Shown here: in pieces, positions 60,822 through 64,000 of the stretch
Layout: every line of letters starts with the position of its first letter
How positions within the stretch are numbered: position 1 is the first letter of the stretch
Source of the DNA: an uncultured Synergistales bacterium
Lineage (GTDB): Bacteria > Synergistota > Synergistia > Synergistales > Aminobacteriaceae
Length of the DNA stretch: 64,000 nucleotides
Direction: 5' to 3'
NCBI GenBank assembly: GCA_905233565.1
Contig: CAJOCL010000005.1
Location: 15,090-79,089, forward strand
Notes under the pieces: model-generated
Told to the model about the DNA's origin: nothing
Database searches by the model: none
The model's input: only the letters and a program-made list of their open reading frames with translations
Position numbers and translations under genes: made by a program

Positions 60822-61766
60822 ATGTCAGGAAAAAGAATACTTGTTACAGGGGGGGCAGGCTTTATCGGCTCTCATCTTTGCGAAGAGTTACTGAAACAGG
60901 GAAATGATGTCATATGCGTTGACAATCTGTTTACGGGGCAGAAAAATAATATACGTCATTTAATGAAAAGTGATTATTTTGAGTTTATAAGGCATGACAT
61001 TATTGAGAATGTTTATGTTGAATGCGACCAGATTTATAATCTTGCGTGTCCTGCCTCCCCGATACATTACCAGTATGATCCTATAAAGACGAGTAAAGCA
61101 TGTTTCATAGGCTCGCTTAACACTCTGGGGCTTGCGAAAAGGTGCGGTGCAAGGATACTTCAGGCTTCGACTTCAGAAGTCTACGGAGATCCAGAAATTC
61201 ACCCCCAGCCTGAAAGTTACAGGGGCTGCGTGAACACGATCGGCATACGTTCATGTTATGACGAGGGGAAAAGAATCGCTGAAACTCTTTTCTTTGACTA
61301 TCACAGGCAGCACAAAGTCAGCATTAAGGTCGTCAGGATTTTCAACACTTACGGCCCAAGAATGAGGGCTGATGACGGGCGCGTTGTCAGCAATTTTATC
61401 GTTCAGGCGTTAAGAAATCAGGACATAACGATTTACGGGGACGGCAAACAGACAAGGAGTTTTTGCTTTGTAACTGATTTAGTTGACGGAATGATTAGGA
61501 TGATGAACAGCAGGGAAGATTTTACGGGGCCGGTTAATCTTGGAAATCCCGGAGAATTTACGATGCTTGAACTTGCTGAAATGGTCATTAAACTTACAGG
61601 CTCAAAATCAAAAATAATATATATGCCACTCCCTGAAGATGATCCGGCGCAAAGAAAGCCCGTTATTGATTTAGCGAAAAAGGAATTGAACTGGGAACCG
61701 ACAATTAATCTTGAAGACGGCCTGAAACACACGATCGAATACTTCAGGAAGACGATTGATATATAA
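60822..61766 (+). CDS. NAD-dependent epimerase/UDP-glucuronate decarboxylase-like
   Basis: A 314-residue extended short-chain dehydrogenase. [20 protein letters not shown] (NAD loop), [35 protein letters not shown] and [18 protein letters not shown] with Tyr-x3-Lys in [10 protein letters not shown] follow UDP-xylose synthase (UXS) closely. It would make UDP-xylose from UDP-glucuronate for polysaccharide; a dTDP-glucose dehydratase role is less likely. ATG 60822 precedes the conserved N-terminus by two residues; a ribosome site AAAGGA is 17 bases upstream. The sugar transferase follows after 7 bases. Confidence 0.9.
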   Translation: MSGKRILVTGGAGFIGSHLCEELLKQGNDVICVDNLFTGQKNNIRHLMKSDYFEFIRHDIIENVYVECDQIYNLACPASPIHYQYDPIKTSKACFIGSLNTLGLAKRCGARILQASTSEVYGDPEIHPQPESYRGCVNTIGIRSCYDEGKRIAETLFFDYHRQHKVSIKVVRIFNTYGPRMRADDGRVVSNFIVQALRNQDITIYGDGKQTRSFCFVTDLVDGMIRMMNSREDFTGPVNLGNPGEFTMLELAEMVIKLTGSKSKIIYMPLPEDDPAQRKPVIDLAKKELNWEPTINLEDGLKHTIEYFRKTIDI

Positions 61767-61773
61767 AACATAG

Positions 61774-62364
61774 ATGATATATAAACATTTTTTCAAGCGT
61801 TTATTTGATATAGTGCTGAGTTTGACAGCCCTCGTTGTTCTTTCGCCCGTGCTGATTATATGCGCATTTATCATAAAGCATGAGGACAAAGGCCCCGTAT
61901 TTTTCAGCCAGAAAAGATTCGGCATTCACAAAAAAAAATTTATGATTTACAAATTCCGTTCAATGAAGATCGGTGCGCCTTGTGATGTTCCTACACATCT
62001 TCTTGAAAATCCTGAACCATATCTCATGGAATGCGGGAAATTCATGCGTAAGTATTCACTTGATGAGCTTCCGCAGATTATTAACATTCTCAAGGGCGAT
62101 ATGTCAATCGTAGGCCCCCGTCCTGCACTCTGGAATCAGGAGGATTTAATCGCTGAACGGGACAAATACGGAGCTAACGACATAAAACCCGGCCTGACGG
62201 GCTGGGCTCAGATTAACGGGCGCGATGAGCTTGAAATTTCAGAAAAGGCAAGGCTTGACGGTGAATATGTGAAGCGTGAAAGTTTTATGTTTGATTTAAT
62301 GTGCATGTTCAGGACTGTTTGGAGTGCCGCCAGACATGAGGGCTTTGTTGAAGGAAAAAAATAG
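61774..62364 (+). CDS. Undecaprenyl-phosphate sugar phosphotransferase (bacterial sugar transferase)
   Basis: A 196-residue initiating glycosyl-1-phosphate transferase of the monotopic PGT type (WecP/PglC/WcaJ C-terminal domain). One hydrophobic re-entrant helix at residues 13-34, then FSQKRFGIHKKKFMIYKFRSMK, MRKYSLDELPQIINILKGDMSIVGPRP (catalytic Asp-Glu pair) and GLTGWAQINGRDEL. Lacks the N-terminal membrane part of WcaJ, so it is the minimal type. Transcribed with the epimerase; together they start a surface glycan. Confidence 0.94.
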   Translation: MIYKHFFKRLFDIVLSLTALVVLSPVLIICAFIIKHEDKGPVFFSQKRFGIHKKKFMIYKFRSMKIGAPCDVPTHLLENPEPYLMECGKFMRKYSLDELPQIINILKGDMSIVGPRPALWNQEDLIAERDKYGANDIKPGLTGWAQINGRDELEISEKARLDGEYVKRESFMFDLMCMFRTVWSAARHEGFVEGKK

Positions 62365-62410
62365 GGGCTATAATAACTCTCAAATTCATATAGTAAGGTG
62401 AGATTTTAAC

Positions 62411-64000
62411 TTGCGTAAATTTTTCCTGTCTCTAAGTCTGTTATTAATGCTGTCAAATTTATCATATTCGGCAGAAGTTCCGCGCGCAAACCTTGACGAG
62501 GCCGAACGGTTATTCAACAATGCTTATATTCACTTCATGAGGCGCGATTACAGGGATGCCCAAGTATATTTGGATCAGGCGGCGCGTGAGAATACATACA
62601 TGGTAGATTATTATCTTTTATCCGCACTTAATCTTAACCGCATGGGCTATGTTGACGAAGCAGTAACGGCTCTCAACAGCTATCTTGAAGTAAGGCCGCA
62701 TGATGTATCAGCCCCCAGAATTTCACGGAATTTTGACGAACAGGACAGGGTTTTGCGTTCTGTTCTGGGAACTGCACCGATTCCCGTGTCGTGGCGTTAT
62801 TCAGAGTCGAACGTTCAGACTGACTGGGACATGGGATATACACGCCCTTTCAGCATAAAAGGCTTGGGGAAAGTAAGATCTTTGGGCGGAACCGTCTGCA
62901 TTCCCGACACGTTCGGCGACAAAGTTTTCATAAAGCATGACCAGAGCGGCGGTATGCCTGCCTCATTCCTTCACGGAAATTTATACGAGTTCAACGTCCC
63001 TTCACCCGTAACCGTAATTCCTATGGGGGACGGAACTTTCAGGGTTTTCAATTCTGACGGTGAAGTCTACGGGCTGCCTAGAATTGAGGGAAATACAAAT
63101 ATTTCTGCTGATTATCTTTACACCCTGCCTTCTCTTGTAGTTTCTGATGCTGAATACATAGCCGAAAACTTATTCGCCGTTTCAGACCCTGCAGACAGGA
63201 ACGTGGCTTTTTACAGCACGGCAGCTTATGACTTGAGAGTTAGATACTGGAGGCCGCCTCTTGTTGACGGTGATTTTCTTTTTGAACCCGTTGCGATTGA
63301 GCCGTATGCTGACTGGCTCGCCGTAGCTGACAGGATGAACGACAGAATATATATATTAAATATCGTTACGCATGATTATTTTGCACTCAGAGGCATAGCG
63401 AAGCCGAGAGATTTAGCGTGGAGCGTAACGGGTGAACTTTTTGTCCTGACTGATGAGGGTAAAATTTTCGATTTCATTATAGATTTTGGGACGAGAACTT
63501 ACGCTAACAGGAATAACGGTGCTTTGTATTCTGACCTGCGTAATTCATGGTCATTTTTCAAATCTCCTGAGGGCGATATAAACTGGCTTGATATGAGCGT
63601 TTCAAAAATTTTCAAGAATATAATGATGCCTTCGCGCGATGACGTTCCCGGATTTCTGAGCATATACAACCCTTCAATTTCCGTTGATACTGAGGGGCGC
63701 GAAAGTTTTATCATTGAGGCCGCTTTGATGTCCCCCTTCATGCACTATGCTAATAACGCGAGAATTGTAGCCCAGTCAGTCTGGAATGACAGGAACATGC
63801 TCTGCAACGTGGGCTGGCACAGACCGGGAAATTTTGACGCAGTTTTATTTCATGCACCTGTACCAAGAGGAACGGTCTTCCCGTTAAACGTAAGGCCGTC
63901 GCAGATTACTTCGGGGCGCGATGTCCAGTCCGTTTTAGCTTCAATGTGGCTGCTTCACAGGGAGACTTTGACAAATATAATCGTTGATGCCTCACTGCCT
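62411..64000 (+). CDS. Exported TPR and propeller-like protein, 3'-truncated by window end
   Basis: An open frame from TTG 62411 (AGGTGAG upstream) to the window edge, 530 codons without stop. A signal peptide (RKFFLSLSLLLMLSNLSYSAE) precedes a TPR-like helical region (AERLFNNAYIHFMRRDYRDA; DEAVTALNSYLEVRP, to about residue 100). The rest has beta-strand repeats resembling an NHL/propeller fold (SPVTVIPMGDGTFRVFNSDGE; DWLAVADRMNDRIYILNI; LAWSVTGELFVLTDEGKIFDF). I do not recognise the family. The last residues (GRDVQSVLASMWLLHRETLT) may begin another domain. It follows the polysaccharide genes by 46 bases, so a surface role is plausible. Confidence 0.7.
   Translation, partial: MRKFFLSLSLLLMLSNLSYSAEVPRANLDEAERLFNNAYIHFMRRDYRDAQVYLDQAARENTYMVDYYLLSALNLNRMGYVDEAVTALNSYLEVRPHDVSAPRISRNFDEQDRVLRSVLGTAPIPVSWRYSESNVQTDWDMGYTRPFSIKGLGKVRSLGGTVCIPDTFGDKVFIKHDQSGGMPASFLHGNLYEFNVPSPVTVIPMGDGTFRVFNSDGEVYGLPRIEGNTNISADYLYTLPSLVVSDAEYIAENLFAVSDPADRNVAFYSTAAYDLRVRYWRPPLVDGDFLFEPVAIEPYADWLAVADRMNDRIYILNIVTHDYFALRGIAKPRDLAWSVTGELFVLTDEGKIFDFIIDFGTRTYANRNNGALYSDLRNSWSFFKSPEGDINWLDMSVSKIFKNIMMPSRDDVPGFLSIYNPSISVDTEGRESFIIEAALMSPFMHYANNARIVAQSVWNDRNMLCNVGWHRPGNFDAVLFHAPVPRGTVFPLNVRPSQITSGRDVQSVLASMWLLHRETLTNIIVDASLP

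Overview
The window reads as chromosome of a diderm, amino-acid-fermenting anaerobe, most likely a Synergistota (Synergistaceae-like) member. The case rests on lipid A genes (lpxD, lpxC, fabZ, lpxA) and bamA for an outer membrane, a selenium-dependent Grd reductase for Stickland-type fermentation, short HisG with HisZ, and CsaB with an SLH-like domain. The taxon is an inference. The base composition looks moderate and even, and TTG start codons are frequent. 

Layout. 1-9.9 kb is a selenium and reductase island. On the minus strand, a two-gene component B of a betaine- or sarcosine-type reductase is followed by a BCCT transporter, selA and selB (cut by the window edge). Divergent from it run a thioredoxin, grdA, grdC, grdD and a DUF3343 (putative Se/S carrier) gene. 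Two genes contain an in-frame TGA read as selenocysteine: the component B subunit (Sec349) and GrdA (Sec44). 9.9-15.7 kb holds plsY, a diverged RelA/SpoT-domain gene, csaB, a DUF5693 membrane protein and a TmcAL/YlbM gene. 15.8-20 kb is accessory: an Mrr-like nuclease with an EVE-like protein, then a SWIM zinc-finger protein and two HTH-module proteins. These last three, although otherwise unrelated, end in the same coiled-coil module. This is the best candidate for an undescribed system in the window.

20-35 kb holds a dicarboxylate-type symporter and a type II secretion operon in unusual order (J-K-L-M-N-C-I-D-E-F). It is headed by an MFS/spermidine-synthase fusion and an O-antigen-ligase-like protein, and has no obvious major pseudopilin gene. 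35-41.3 kb holds trkH, trkA, an acyl-ACP thioesterase and hisD-hisG-hisZ. 41.4-49.3 kb is an envelope operon: histidine phosphatase, sigma factor, a single-pass membrane protein (possible anti-sigma), bamA, an unknown envelope protein, lpxD-lpxC-fabZ-lpxA. 

49.3-64 kb holds pgm, a protein-free IS200/IS605-like remnant, a methyltransferase-STAS fusion, a MATE pump, mtnA, ribE-ribD, an exported FAD oxidoreductase with an SLH-like tail, a sodium:solute symporter, tRNA-Gln(CTG), a UDP-glucuronate decarboxylase-like epimerase, a sugar phosphotransferase and the start of an exported TPR/propeller-like protein that runs off the end. 

Together the genes describe import and reduction of betaine/sarcosine, glycine or both to acetyl phosphate using selenoproteins, with the Sec-insertion factors co-transcribed. 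Beside this lie outer-membrane assembly and lipid A synthesis, protein secretion and surface polysaccharide functions.
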